Positions 11,836 through 26,800 of a stretch of 64,000 bases of DNA are shown here, piece by piece; positions within the stretch are counted from its first letter, which is position 1; each line of letters opens with the position of its first letter. Below the pieces are notes generated by a model that worked only from the letters and a program-made list of their open reading frames with translations, was not told the origin of the DNA and made no database searches. Source of the DNA: Anadara kagoshimensis (taxonomy: Eukaryota; Mollusca; Bivalvia; Arcoida; Arcidae). Both the position numbers and the translations under genes were made by a program. The DNA is taken from contig CM037864.1 in the NCBI GenBank assembly GCA_021292105.1, forward strand, positions 44,361,816 to 44,425,815, written 5' to 3'.

Positions 11836-14800
11836 AACAAAAAATAGATTAATGCTGCTCTTTCTAATTGCATATGGACATTTCAATGTTGAAATTGGAC
11901 TTTCAAAAACAAAAGGTGCTGGACCTTGCATAACAAAACATATTTTAACCCCTAGTAATCATGCATTATCTCTAATTATGAAACTCTTAACTTTGACATT
12001 GGCAACTCATTGCATATTGATATTGGTTATATAATCACTTGTTGTACAATATACAGATTCAATTTTTGAAATATACAGATTTTTTAATGGTTATCTGAAT
12101 TTCCACTTTTCCATCTAAAACTATTATTTAAGCAAATTTTAGTTTAAAATAGTACTCACCTATTTTCGCCCATGCTCTTCAACAAAATGCGACAAACTAA
12201 CACACTTTCTAACCTGAAGAGATGTTGGGTACAACTGACCACTGATTAATGGGTTATTAATTTGGTCATATTTGCTCTAAGATTGTTAGATGACCATGCT
12301 TGCCATCTGCCACACATGCAAATTTTTCAAGGGGTTCACTAATTTGCATATTTTTGGAATTCAAGCCCTGTTCATGCGGCGAGGTTTGCTCATATGTGTA
12401 TAAATACTTACCTATGTATGCAAATGTGGCACGTGCACATGAACGCAAATACTCACGTGTGTAATTTTACTTATGGAGTAAATTTGCATTACCTCTGGAG
12501 GTAGTGCAAAAGTATCTTGACACACTATGCAGCTATACATAGCATGCAAATGCTGCACATGAACGCACAGCAAATTTACACGTGTTAGTAAGCTGACGCT
12601 GTGCGGCTCTGATGGTATCTTGAATGATATATGAGTTCCATCCAAAGAGCCACCACAGTTTGGGAAACCCCATCGTTTTCTTCATATCCGTTTAGTACAC
12701 TTTTTAGACATTCATCTGTAGGGAATTTGAAAAATTGAGGAAATAATTTGTCAACTACAGATGTCAAGGACACAGTTCTATACACTGGATTAAGAAACCC
12801 TTAAAAATACAGACTGTCCGATACCCAGGGGATGAAGCCAACCAGTAAACTGTGATGGCAACTGCCAAAGGATCTGATATAATTTGTTATCTGGCTTTAG
12901 CGCTGGTTTTAACTGACTGCATAAATAAGTAAATGTCTCTTTCTACAGACGAAAATTCTCAAGCCATTGGTCATCATTAAAAGGTTTGTGGTTTTTTTTT
13001 TTTTTTTTTTTTTTGACAATAATTTCCCACCATAGTTCTGATCTGAGTCTTTTTAACACAGATTGTTGTCTCGTCAGACCTATAATCAAGCCTGTTTTTA
13101 GAAAGTAAGGCATATGCCTTCTGGGTCTTGTTTGTCTATCCATTTATGCTTTTATTTTAATAATTGAATTAAGAATTTGCATATGGTACTATTTTTCCAC
13201 GTACGTAAATGCATGCTATGTAATGTTACACATGTAAGCAATTCTCGCCACATGAACAGGGCTTTATTTTATTTCTAACACAGCAAATTCATGTCAATAA
13301 TGTGTCCTGCCATAAATCATTTATTGAAACTCGAAAGTGTGCTGTATTGACTGTATTGGGAATGACATTCGAGGGGTGAGGGGTGGGCCACCCCTGGTCT
13401 GTAATTCCCAATACAGTCAATACAGCACACTTTCTCATTCAATAAATAATACCTTTTATCTGAAGTTAGTTACTTTTTTAACATTCAACATTCAACGTTG
13501 AAGAAGTAAAGAAAAACTTTTTCAACATTCGGATATAAAACACGATTTAAGTTTTCAATTTTCTTTCCCACCTATAATCGCAACTCTATCCTCCATCCTC
13601 CCTTACAACATCTAACAAACAAAAAACAAACATACTAATCCATGTCCGACTCACAATCCAGAAGCAAAGTAAAAACTTTGGAACTGACAAGTTAGGTTAG
13701 ACACGTGAACTTCCTGGTACGGAAGTGAGACCGGGTGCTCCGGAAGGGTAAGCACCTCCTGTTTAGCTAGCTACACCCGCCACGTGTGTAATCAAAATAA
13801 ACTAAGACACTGATGTTGAATACATTTGACCCCTGATTAATGAGTTTTTTTTTAAATGTTACGTTGTCTGCTGACCATACTCACAGTGTTGGAACGGAAG
13901 TTTGATCAAACTGTACAGTTGTCAGTAGCTCTGTTTTCTGAAGCGAGAGATGAACATGGCAAAAACGATTGGCGAAGAATTTTTAACCAAGAATAAGCAT
14001 ACACAGTATTATTACCACTTTGGTAAAATACTTACAATCTGATTGGTTAAAATCTTATTTATACTATCCCATATATTTAATTTTCCAAGGCAATACGGTC
14101 GCCTGAACGGGTAATACGGATACCACGTGATCCGGTAATACGGAGCTTCAAACCTGTCGGGTTATGGCCGCCCCCATGGTTCGCTTCAAGTATTGCAGTA
14201 TATTTTTAACCTGTTTGTTTTCAAAAAAGTATTAAAAGTAACAAACGATTTTTAATTTTATAAATTACAGAATATTTTAAAATTAAAATTTTGTGTCTGA
14301 CGTTTAGAAAATAAGATTCAAAATTCGAGTTAAAAGTTCGTATCTGCGACTAAAGGGGAACAACTCGCATAGAAACGTCGTTAGCAAAATGCAGATAGAT
14401 CACTACCCTTGTATAAGTGATGACGATTTAGGGAAAATATATTCTAGCATTCACATGAATCCAAAAACGCCACGGGACTGTTTAATAAAGTGCATTTTGA
14501 ATAACGTTTATATTTCTGTCGTCGGGGTGGTGAAAACATTCCTGAAATGTCGAAATCTACTTTTTCTGTGGCTACAGATCCCTCTACAGGGGCCAAAATT
14601 GTGAAGAAAACTGTAGATGAGTTAACAAAAAAATCGTCGCGAAAATGAAAAAGAGAGATACAAAGGAATAATGCCTGCTGACAACACGCCAATATGTCCT
14701 GTGGCTTCCTACGAAAAGTACATGTCCGTTTACTCTGCTGGAGAGAAAGGAACGCCGCTAATATTTTAAAGATTTGAATGATACGGTTAAAAATCAATTA

Positions 14801-17800
14801 ATCATTTACTTACACGAGGCGAGTCGTTACTAACAATCCTAATTTCTATCTAGTCCATACATTATAACTTCTTTAATACACCAAAACGTATTTTGGATGG
14901 GTGTTTACAATGGTAAAAATGTTGACAAAATGGCGGTGTCTTTCGTGTGACGTAATGATGACGGAAGAATTTATTCTTTACGTAGGTGCGCACGGGGTAC
15001 AATGAAGGGTAGCTCCAGTTTGAAGAGTTATAATTTTAATAAGATAAATGACATTTTTAAACTTACTTATCTCAGAAATGTTTAATAAATTTAAAATTTC
15101 CGTATTTTCAATTAATTAAAATTTGATAGAAAAGATTAACTTGTTAAGTTGTTCCAATTTAATTATTTTATACTAATATTTAAACCATATTACAATATTC
15201 CAGTAACTGCAGCATAACTTAAATTTTCAAATGTTGATCGAGATCAGACCAAAGTGGTAATAAATTCGTTATTCGAGATTTTCCCGGGGTATACGGGATG
15301 GTATGACCGTCTTGGGTTTCGTATTTCCTGAGGCGCAGCGTCAGGAAATACGAAACCCAAGACGGTCATACCATCCCGTATACCCCGGGAAAATCTCGAA
15401 TAACTAATAATATCTTGGACAAACTTTTATGGAGAAATTTAACGATGAAAATTGTACACCATTTCAATAAAAATCGCTATCATATATATCTGCATATATT
15501 CGACAATAACGATACTTGAACACGAGAAAAATCAACAAAACGCCTTGACTGGTCGCAAAAATCGCATAAATTCTCCGATATATTGTATTTTCTATTGAAA
15601 CAAACAATCCTCAAGGCGACGTATAGCATAAAGATACTCAATATTAGGAAGCCGCCAGCTCCTGTAAATATTTATCGCTAAAAAATAAGATTTTTCTTTG
15701 CACCTTGGAAATTGTTTACTGTACAGGTAGCTTGGATTATTATGTACAGGTAGCTCTAATTTCTCTGTCCAGGTAGCTCGAAATAATTCAATGCTTTTTA
15801 CATTATTTATTGACTGCGATTTTTGCTACTAGATGCTGAATATTTTAATATTGCATTGAGATAAAAAGCAGCGGCCAAACTGGAACTAGAACTCGGGACC
15901 TACCCAATACCGCGGCCAAACTGGAACTAGAACTCGGGACCTACCCAATATCGCGGTCAAACTATAACTAGAACTCGGGACCTACCCAATACCGCGGCCA
16001 AACTAGAACTAGAACTCGGGACCTACCTAATATCGCGGCCAAACTAGAACTAGAACTCGGGACCTACCCAATACCGCGGCCAAACTAGAACTAGAACTCG
16101 GGACCTACCCAATATCGCGGCCAAACTAGAACTTGAACTCGGGACCTGCCTAATATCGCGGCCAAATTAGAACTAGAACTCGGGAACTACCCAATATCGC
16201 GGCCAAACTAGAACTAGAACTCAGGACTCACCCAATATCGCGGCCAAACTATAACTAGAACTCGGGACCTACCAAATATCGCGGCCACACTATAACTAGA
16301 ACTCGGGACCTACCAAATACCGCGGCCAAACTAGAACTAGAACTCGGGACCTACCAAATACCGCGGCCAAACTAGAACTAGAACTCGGGACCTACCCAAT
16401 ACCGCGGCCAAACTAGAACTAGAACTCGGGACCTACCCAATATCGCGGCCAAACCAGAACTAGAACTCAGGACTCACCCAATATCGCGGCCACACTATAA
16501 CTAGAACTCGGGACCTACCCAATACCGCGGCCAAACTAGAACTAGAACTCGGGACCTACCCAATACCGCGGCCAAACTATAATTAGAACTCGGGACCTGC
16601 CTAATATCGCGGCCAAATTAGAACTAGAACTCGGGAACTACCCAATATCGCGGCCAAACTAGAACTAGAACTCAGGACTCACCCAATATCGCGGCCACAC
16701 TATAACTAGAACTCGGGACCTACCCAATACCGCGGCCAAACTATAATTAGAACTCGGGACCTGCCTAATATCGCGGCCAAACTAGAACTAGAACTCGGGA
16801 CCTACCCAATATCGCGGCCAAACTAGAACTAGAACACGGGACCTACCCAATATCGCGGCCAAACTAGAACTAGAACTCGGGACCTACCCAATATCGCGGC
16901 CAAACTAGAACTAGAACTCGGGAACTACCCAATATCGCGGCCAAACTAGAACTAGAACTCGGGAACTACCCAATATCGCGGCCAAACTAGAACTAGAACT
17001 CGGGAACTACCCAATATCGCGGCCAAACTAGAACTAGAACTCAGGACTCACCCAATATCGCGGCCACATTATAACTAGAACTCGGGACCAACCCAATATC
17101 GCGGCCAAACTAGAACTAGAACTCGGGACCTGCCTAATATCGCGGCCAAACTAGAACTAGAACTCGGGACTTGCCTAATATCGCCGCCAAACTAGAACTA
17201 GAACTCAGGACCTACCAAATATCGCGGCCAAGCGAACTAGAACTCGGGACCTACCTAATATCAGCGGATTGCTCTAATAATCATGACTGGGCCATGCGGT
17301 TCACTATGTCAAATAGAAGATATATTATGTCCGTTTTCTTTCATTTTCCGACTTATTCTCACCGATATTATCTAGGTTCTTCTGCCACCTAATGTTATAC
17401 CGCGGCCAAACTATAACTAGAACTCGGGACCTACCCAATACCGCGGCCAAACTAGAACTAGAACTCGGGACCTACCCAATACCGCGGCCAAACTAGAACT
17501 AGAACTCGGGACCTACCCAATACCGCGCCAAACTATAATTAGAACTCGGGACCTACCCAATACCGCGGCCAAACTATAATTAGAACTCGGGACCTACCCA
17601 ATACCGCGGCCAAACTAGAACTAGAACTCGGGACCTACCCAATACCGCGGCCAAACTAGAACTAGAACTCGGTGGGACCTACCCAATACCGCGGCCAAAC
17701 TAGAACTAGAACACGGGACCTACCCAATATCGCGGCCAAACTAGAACACGGGACCTACCCAATATCGCGGCCAAACTAGAACTAGAACACGGGACCTACC

Positions 17801-20800
17801 CAATACCGCGGCCAAACTAGAACTAGAACTCGGTGGGACCTACCCAATACCGCGGCCAAACTAGAACTAGAACACGGGACCTACCCAATATCGCGGCCAA
17901 ACTAGAACACGGGACCTACCCAATATCGCGGCCAAACTAGAACTAGAACTCGGGACCTACCCAATATCGCGGCCAAACTAGAACTAGAACTCGGGACCTA
18001 CCCAATATCGCGACCAAACTAGAACTCGGGAACTACCCAATATCGCGGCTAAACTAGAACTAGAACTCGGGACTCACCCAATATTGCGGCTAAACTAGAA
18101 CTAGAACTTGGGGCTCACCCAATATTGCGGTCAAACTAGAACTAGAACTCGGGAACTACCCAATATCGCGGCCAAACTAGAACTAGAACTCGGGAACTAC
18201 CCAATATCGCGGCCAAACTAGAACTAGAACTCGGGAACTACCCAATATCGCGGCCAAACTAGAACTAGAACTCGGGAACTACCCAATATCGCGGCCAAAC
18301 TAGAACTAGAACTTGGGGCTCACCCAATATTGCGGTCAAACTAGAACTAGAACTCGGGACCTACCCAATATCGCGGCCAAACTAGAACTAGAACTCGGGA
18401 CCTACCCAATATCGCGACCAAACTAGAACTCGGGAACTACCCAATATCGCGGCTAAACTAGAACTAGAACTCGGGACTCACCCAATATCGCGGCTAAACT
18501 AGAACTAGAACTCGGGAACTACCCAATATCGCGGCTAAACTAGAACTAGAACTCGGGACGGACCCAATATCGCGGTCAAACTAGAACTAGAACTCAGGAC
18601 TCACCCAATATCGCGGCTAAACTAGAACTAGAACTCGGGACGGACCCAATATCGCGGTCAAACTATAACTAGAACTCAGGACTCACCCAATATTGCGGCC
18701 ACATTATAACTAGAACTCGGGACCAACCCAATATCGCGGCCAAACTAGAACTAGAACTCAGGACCTACCAAATATCGCGGCCAAGCGAACTAGAACTCAG
18801 GACCTACCCAATATTGCGGCCAAGCAAGAACTAGAACTCGGGACCTACCTAATATCAGCGGATTGCTCTAATAATCATGACTGGGCCATGCGGTTCACTA
18901 TGTCAAATAGAAGATATATATTATGTCCGTTTTCTTTCATTTTCCGACTTATTCTCACCGATATTATCTAGGTTCTTTTGCCACCTAATGTTATAGAAAG
19001 CAACATTTGTACTGCTCCTAAGCATGTCAGTGTCAAATTTGGAAATAGCACAAAAATTGTGCTATTATGTCCGGGTTTCTTACATTTTCCTACAAGTTCT
19101 CATCAAAAATGTAAAAAGTCGGACATATTAGCACATATTTTTGCCATTTTCAAGCTAATGCGGCTTGGAATCAATAATTCTTTCACTCAAATCAGAATCA
19201 GTATATGTTTACAGTTTTAAGCCGTGCTGTTAAATAATGATTCTTTTACTCAAATAATTTTTTTTACATTTTCTAGCCACGAATAGGTGTACTAAAGCGG
19301 CTAATAATTCGTTCATTCAAATAAAATTTTTACATTTTATTGCAGCGAATAACGGCCAAAGCAAACTTCTGCTTTAAACAATAATTTAGCCAATCTATAG
19401 AAATAGTGAAACAGCTTCAAACAATAAATCAGTCACTAAAATCATTTTTTACATTCATTCAGGTGCAGGGTCTGGTATCGGTGAAGGCACGGCATATTAT
19501 TTTTTGAAGTTTGGGTCAAAATTATCCTTGGCAGATATACATTCCGAGAATTTGGAGAAAGTAGTTTCTACATGTCGATCAACACAGCCAGGTTGTCAGG
19601 TAATAAATTCAAACATTCCAACTGTGTTTAAGAAACGACATTCTGATCGTGGTATTTCAAGAGGTAATGCAGGAAAGTGTGGTGAGTGCCAAATTTGCTG
19701 AAAGGCGAAGCCCTTCATTTTGAATTTGACACGCTTTTTTGTGTCACACTATTTTGCATTACCTCTTGCAATACCATAAGCAGGAAAGTCATTTCCTGTA
19801 TTGACAATTTTTTCTTCCAACAAAAATTTTGTACCCATATTTGTTTCAACTCTTGATCTTGGCACTATTTGTTCCATACATGCGTGACTGTGAGAGATGG
19901 TTGTTTTTACCTTCCCAGATCGGCGTGACCTTTAGTGACGTCATAATCAAAAGCAATCACATAACTCACTTTGTGGGAAACCTGACGTCATTTGTGGGAA
20001 AATTCATACGCAGCAAGAGTCATGATCCCTATTGTCTTTCAACGAGAATTACATGATGTATTTAAAGCCATATTGTAAATATAATATACATATTATATAC
20101 ACAGTGTGTCGTATCACTAGGAGTAGCGCTTGATACGGCTACTAAAAAGGACGAGACCTGATACGAAGGGTTGTACATACACAGTGTATATGATATTTTT
20201 ATCTAACATTTCCAAATTGATTATTTAAACTAATATAATTACAAACTTCGCGTTGTTACACAATTTAGAGCATTTTCATTGGTTGTTGTCTTGCAAAAAC
20301 ACGGTGTTATTTTCCAATAACAACGTTTTCTACCGGAACTACTTTGAGACCGTTTCGGGGATTACCCATCTCTGAATTCTATTAATAACTGTAAACAAAT
20401 TGGGAGATCGGGAACGATTTGACATAGAAACATTAAAATACTTTGATTTTTTTATAAATTAAAATTTTGACGAATTAATTCAAACAAGTTCTGATTAATT
20501 TTCACCGATATTTTAAATAATTTACCTTTAAGATTGTATATTTATGAAATATTTTTCAAAATCGACATTTTATCGTCACCAAGCAAATACGTGTCTATAG
20601 GCCTAAGTATAAGCAATATGACACGCACCATGGTATTCTCGGATGACAAACCTCAGTGCGAGGTGTTTTGTTTGAAAATCATCACATACGCATCCTTTTA
20701 AAAGCAAAGAAATTTTATCCCCCATTACAATGTATAGACGGGGATCAGGATAAATAGTTTGAGGAATGCAATGCCACTGTCAGTGTGCAGATAAGTCAGA

Positions 20801-23800
20801 TTGTCGAGCCTGGACTGGATTTTAATGATAATGACAATGGTAGGCCTGCCTATAATAATTTAATAATATTGAAAACATACTATATTCCAAAATTCACTCG
20901 TAAATACCGCTTGTTTACCATCTCCAAATGTCCCTGATCAGCCCATACAGCTACCACCGGTGACAGAATCTCTCATCTCGCATCAAGTCCATAGGTGGTA
21001 AAACATTGATTCATCCAAGAAAACATTAATTCCATGTCAATAGTTGGTTTCAGGTTTTGTTTAACACACTGTTCATTCAACTAATGCAGTTTTCCTTATG
21101 TTATTGGTAAAAGCAACATGTAAACACGCCTGTCCTACAAACGTATGGCCGTCACGTATGACGTTGTACAAAGTGTTGTTTGTTTTCATGATTGCGAGAC
21201 ATAATATAGTCCCTTTTTGTCAATGGATTTAAATGTAACATAATTTATATGTTGACTGAAAATAACTAGGAAATAAGTAAAAAGATATAAATTCAAAAAT
21301 ATTTCAGCTTTTTTATCGGATATTTTATTGTTTCATAAAGCTGTCATTCGTTGTATTAATACGCAGTTCAACCTTGTAACGTCGAATTTCTGAAAATCAG
21401 CTGCTCAGTTGGGAAATGTAGGTCAGCTTAAAAACTTAAATTTCGGGTTGGTTTGTAATTATAAGAATTGAATTGCACTTTTTACGTTGTTATCGGGTGT
21501 AACAACTTGAAAATTATCACAAATTATGCGTAAAACCGCTGCGCTACGCTACGCGGTTTTACACAATTTGTAATAATTTTCACGTTGTTACACCCCGATA
21601 TCAACGTAAAAAGTGCAATTCAATTCTTAAAAAAAAACAACACTTTATATGAAAAAAATTATATTTATCACTGAAAAACACTTAACTATGTTTTGACATA
21701 ATAAATATGTTCTGTGGTAATGAAGTCATTATTTACATTTGACAAATCGGAGATTTCCCAATGACGTCACAATTAGAAATCCGACTAGAAGTGCACATGT
21801 AGTTTACCGCCAAAAAGTGGTGATACACAGATTCTGTGTCATACGCGTTCGATAAAACTTGTATTTCGTCAAATCAGCCTAGAAAACCTAGTCTAATATT
21901 AGATAATTACAATTACAATTGACCACTTTTGATTGTAAAATGAAAGATACAAACCCGAGGTTGAAGTTAGTACGTTTCCTACAAGATTGTGTTATGTGAC
22001 CTGAAATTGAAATATGACGTCGTTTTATATTGCTGCTTTACCCTGCAGCTTTTTATCACTGGTTATCTATTTCCATAACACGCTCTACAGCTAAGCTTCA
22101 ACCTCTTTTTATTAGCTCAGTGTTAAACGTTAGACAGATCTGTCTTGTCTGTATGCTTACGCAATGATGATATAACCATGAAGATTTTAATAATATTTTT
22201 AATACACAGGTAACATCAATTGTTGCTGACATTACGAAGAACGAGGACAGACAAAATGTAATAGAAACCACTATAAAGGCATACGGGCGAATAGATGTTT
22301 TGGTGAGTCCATAGCACATTTCGCAGATTATTATCCAGTGCCAATCAAAGAAGGAAGGGTGTATTAAATTTAAGTTTCCGTCCGTCCGTCTGAAATTCCT
22401 GTCTGCACCAATTCTAGCACTAAATCATTGAAGCAGTAATTTCACAAAATTGGCATAAAACATCAACATTGATAGGAGAGACGCATATCGTTAACCGATT
22501 TCGATTGCTCATTTTCCTGGCAGTTATGGCCCTTTGAATTAAACCTACTGGCGGGGCATCCTAATTTACTGAATTTGCTTGTTCAACTTTTGCGTTAAAG
22601 GAGTTTGACGACGTAGTGGTGATGAACATTAGGTTATGGATGAGAGTAACCGTTTTGACTGGTAATTGGTCTCCATAGCAACTATGTATATTTAGAATCA
22701 CTCACGTTTAAATAACCATTATATATTATAATAAAAAACAAACATAAATCCATGTCCGAATCACAATCTAGAAGCAAAGTAAAAACATAAAGTTAAAAAC
22801 ACGAACTTCCACCAAGGAAATGAGGCCGGGTGCTACAGAAGGGTAAGCACCTCCTATTTAACTAGTTACTAAACACAACACTGTGAAACAAAAGCTGTAC
22901 GACCTCATATTTAAGAGATAAGAAAGTTAATATAACTCAATAAAAAAAATTCAGGCTAGCCACCCTTTTTTGGAACTGTACCACGCGCGAAACGGGACTG
23001 TTTTTGTTTACATATTTAATACACACCACAGACTCAACTTACATCTTGCAAACACAATGTTTATTCCGTTTTCTCTTGTTGTTATTTTATTAGCAATTTG
23101 GATTAGAAAAATGTAGAAGCTACACCAGACAAACGGATGTATGCCCCTAATAGTCCTGTATAAACGGCACTTAAATTATTTATCCAAAATTAAATTAGAT
23201 GGATGTTCATTTTCTCTGTTTGACCGTTCAACTGTTTCTGGTACAAAATTAAGCCTGTAAAATCATATCAGTTTTCGTTGCATGTCGGAAGTATAAGAAA
23301 ATATTAAACATGCTGGTTGCCTTACAAAATACTCAACCTCTGAATGATGCCGGCATGGAACTTGGACACATTATGTTCATGAGCGGCAATCGAAAATTTG
23401 TCCTGTAAGAAGCTATTATTGTTTATTCTTTGTATAAATACCATCATTAAATTATAAGAAATAAGTGTGATATTTTTATGGGTGTATAAAAGAGAAAAAA
23501 AAAACAACTTGCACACTTTACATATTGCGCGTAGCACATTATTCAGTGTGCAAATCGTTTTTTCTTTTAAACATCAATAAAAATATTATTACAGTTATTC
23601 CTTAAATAAATCAAAACATGATATAAATGTAATCGTCAATACCCATAAATGTACTCCGTAGTGAGCAACTTAAACGCCATTAGCTGTGTCAAAATTGAAT
23701 GTCAGCAAGCCGGAATCTTGTACGCTAATATTGTAATTTACAACATGGTGGACGAACAAAATGTGAATGCGAATTTAAAATCTTTTAATTGAAAATAAAA

Positions 23801-26800
23801 TATAATTATGTAATCGGGATTTACGACGGTTAATAGATTAATATTCACAAAATTGAAAAAAAACAACAGCAAAGTCAAAATAAAACGCCTGAAAAAGGTT
23901 TTACACAGGGACAGTTATATGATATATTGCAGCATGGAATGTGACAAAATAAATGGTTTTGAAATTTTATAAAAGACAACACGACTTACTGACATAACAT
24001 GGGGCGAGTTTATCTAGATCAACATGGGGTGCCTACCCTTCCGGAGCAGCCCTTCTCACTTCCCCTGTAGTACACGTGTTTAACTTAATAAGCAAGTTTT
24101 AAAGTTTTACCTTTGTTTTTTAATTGAACATGAATAGATATGTTTGTTTTCTATATTAAAATTAAATATTGTAGGTAAACGACGCTGGTATTGCAATAGG
24201 ACAATTTCCAGTTGAAACTTCAGAAGAAGAATATGACAACCTATTTGATGTAAACTTAAAAAGCCATTTTTCTGTTACAAAGCTTGCAGTTCCATACCTC
24301 AAGAAAACTAAAGGTAAAATAAACATCTTCTTCGCTTGGTATCTATGAGTGAATGTTTAAGTATACCATAAGAAGAAGGTTATAATCCCCCAACAGATTC
24401 ACTGCAAACACTTTTCAAATCGACATAAACAAAACGGGATTGACGTGAAACAACTCGAAAAGATGAAATCAGCAAATAATTTCAGTGATGAGAACCCTAG
24501 AAGTCTAAAACAAATCAGGTTGAACTAAAAAATAACATTTCTTGTAACGACTTTTTATAAAGTCGTTTCTAAGTCCAATACGTAATACTTTCACTCTAAG
24601 ATCACGCGGTCCTTTTTCAGGTTTGTGGCACCTTGTGGCGTGTATTTGACTTCAAAGTTGTTTAATGATAAACAAATCTTTTAATATGTTTTAAACGAGT
24701 TTCAAATCTGTCACGTGTTCAGGTTTCACTCGAAGAGATCCTTGAAACACGTACAGAACTTTGATTCACTCCTGAGGTACCCTCAGGACATGACAGGTCT
24801 CTAAGGATAAAATGTACACTACAAGTCAAAAACTTTCAGTATATCGTACTTAAGTTTGAGTACACGTGTGCACTCTATGTCGAAAACTGGTTGATATTTT
24901 TATTGTTTACTCAAACTCATCATTGTAGTTGCATTATGTTCACAGTAGAAAAGTCAGCACTGTTTGTCTTGCATGTACTGACCCTTTTGATTGTGAAGAG
25001 TCAAAATAACGATTGCTAAATCGCTACATGATAGAAGTTCGCATAATAAAAACTAGTAACCTTTTTTTAAAAAAAAATCCATGCTGGTTTCGAATTCGTG
25101 TTTTAGCCTTAATGTTTAAATATTTTAAATTAACACATAATCAAGTAAAAATAAGTATTTCGTGATTTAGTACAAAGATCCGAGAGCTTAGTTTATCAAA
25201 TTTATCAACAATATAGTGATGATGACCATAAATAATATTTTGAGAGCCTTGATTAACTTGCAATATACAAAGAATTGAAGTTTTTTGTTAACAGACTGCT
25301 TCGTTGTATAAAGTTCCGTGGTAGAAACAATCCCTACCATAGCAGATTAGTTATTAAAAATAAGCAAACTTCACAACAATATATTAGATGATTTTCCAAC
25401 AGTATAACCATATATAACCATTAGACGGTTGTATGTTTTTATGTAATGTTTAATTTAACCACATTTATTAGTTTTAAATGTTGGATGTTTTCATTCCAGG
25501 AAATATAGTTAATGTGTCAAGCTTTGGTGGCGATCAAGGGGTAAATTTATTTTAATTTATTCGCGTTACAATTTTTGCAAATGATTTGTGAACACGTTTG
25601 TAATCTATTGCACAAATTTGAGGTATTGGTTTCAAAATATTTTGTTTGTAACAAATGGTATTGCTGCCCCATGTTTCTCAATCGTTTCTTAGTCGAGATT
25701 TTTCTTAAGGGTGATTGAAGTAGTTTTCAGTAGATGAGAGACATTTCGTAATATTTTCATATATAAAACTATGTTTCCTTTAATGATAGAAAAACATGAT
25801 ATTGTACTAATTTTTGAAATGTTTTTAAAATTATGAATTTTATTAACCATTAATATGTCTTCCACGGCATAACAGTTTTATGAGGATTGAACAAAATTTT
25901 AAGTTTACCAAAAAGTGAGTAAAAGATCAGTCTAACAGACGCTTTAGTTTTTTAAACAAACTTTAAGGTTTTAGAATAATTTGACAATTTATGGGCGAGA
26001 TCTTTTACGATTTATTTCCCACAACTGCGCTTGCCAAGCATTACTTATCGTTAGGTAACATATCTAATAACACTAAACTTCAAAACCAGTTTTATATATG
26101 AAAATATTGCGAAATTCTTTCCACTGCTGAAATCTACTTTAATCTCTCTTAACTTAAATCTCTGGCAAATTTAAAATCTAAATAATTTTGCTAGTTTGCA
26201 TGATATCCATGAATTTAAGACATCATTTAGAAGTCCATTTCGAGTTTATATCATCTATATACTAATTTTAGTTCTATGAAAGAGTGACAAAAATTGTCAG
26301 ATTTAACTTAAGGGACATCTTAGTAATAAGGATATTGTGAAACAAAGGCCTAGTTCATTGTTTAGTTAAATAATGTTTTTTTTATTTTACTATATTTTAC
26401 TTTTTATGGGGGATGGAAAATACGAGGGGAGGTCAAAAAGTTCATAGAACGGGGTATATATTGCCGCAACAAACCATACAGTTTATTATTATTTTTCAAT
26501 ATAGTCCCCATTTACTCTAATGCACTTAGCCCTCTTTTCTTTCAGACTGTCTATACCTTTGATATAGAAGTCTTCGGTTTGGTCCTGAAACTATGCCTCT
26601 GTGGCAGAAGCCTTAAGTCTATCATCATTAGGAAATCTGATATCCCGTTAATGGGATTTCAAATTTCTAAATAGGAAATAATCACTGGGTGCCAAATCGG
26701 GACTGTAGGGCGGGTGATTAAGTTGTTCGAACTTGCATTCACGAATCGCTGCTTGTGCAATCCTTGACTTGTGCACAGGAGCATTGTCGTGAAGAAGCAA

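Noticed and set aside
14444-14797. 117-codon frame on minus
   Set aside because: Shadow of the Crypton-like remnant read on the plus strand.
15871-18856. CRISPR array
   Set aside because: Regularly spaced repeats without unique spacers; this is a head-to-tail satellite in a eukaryotic intron.
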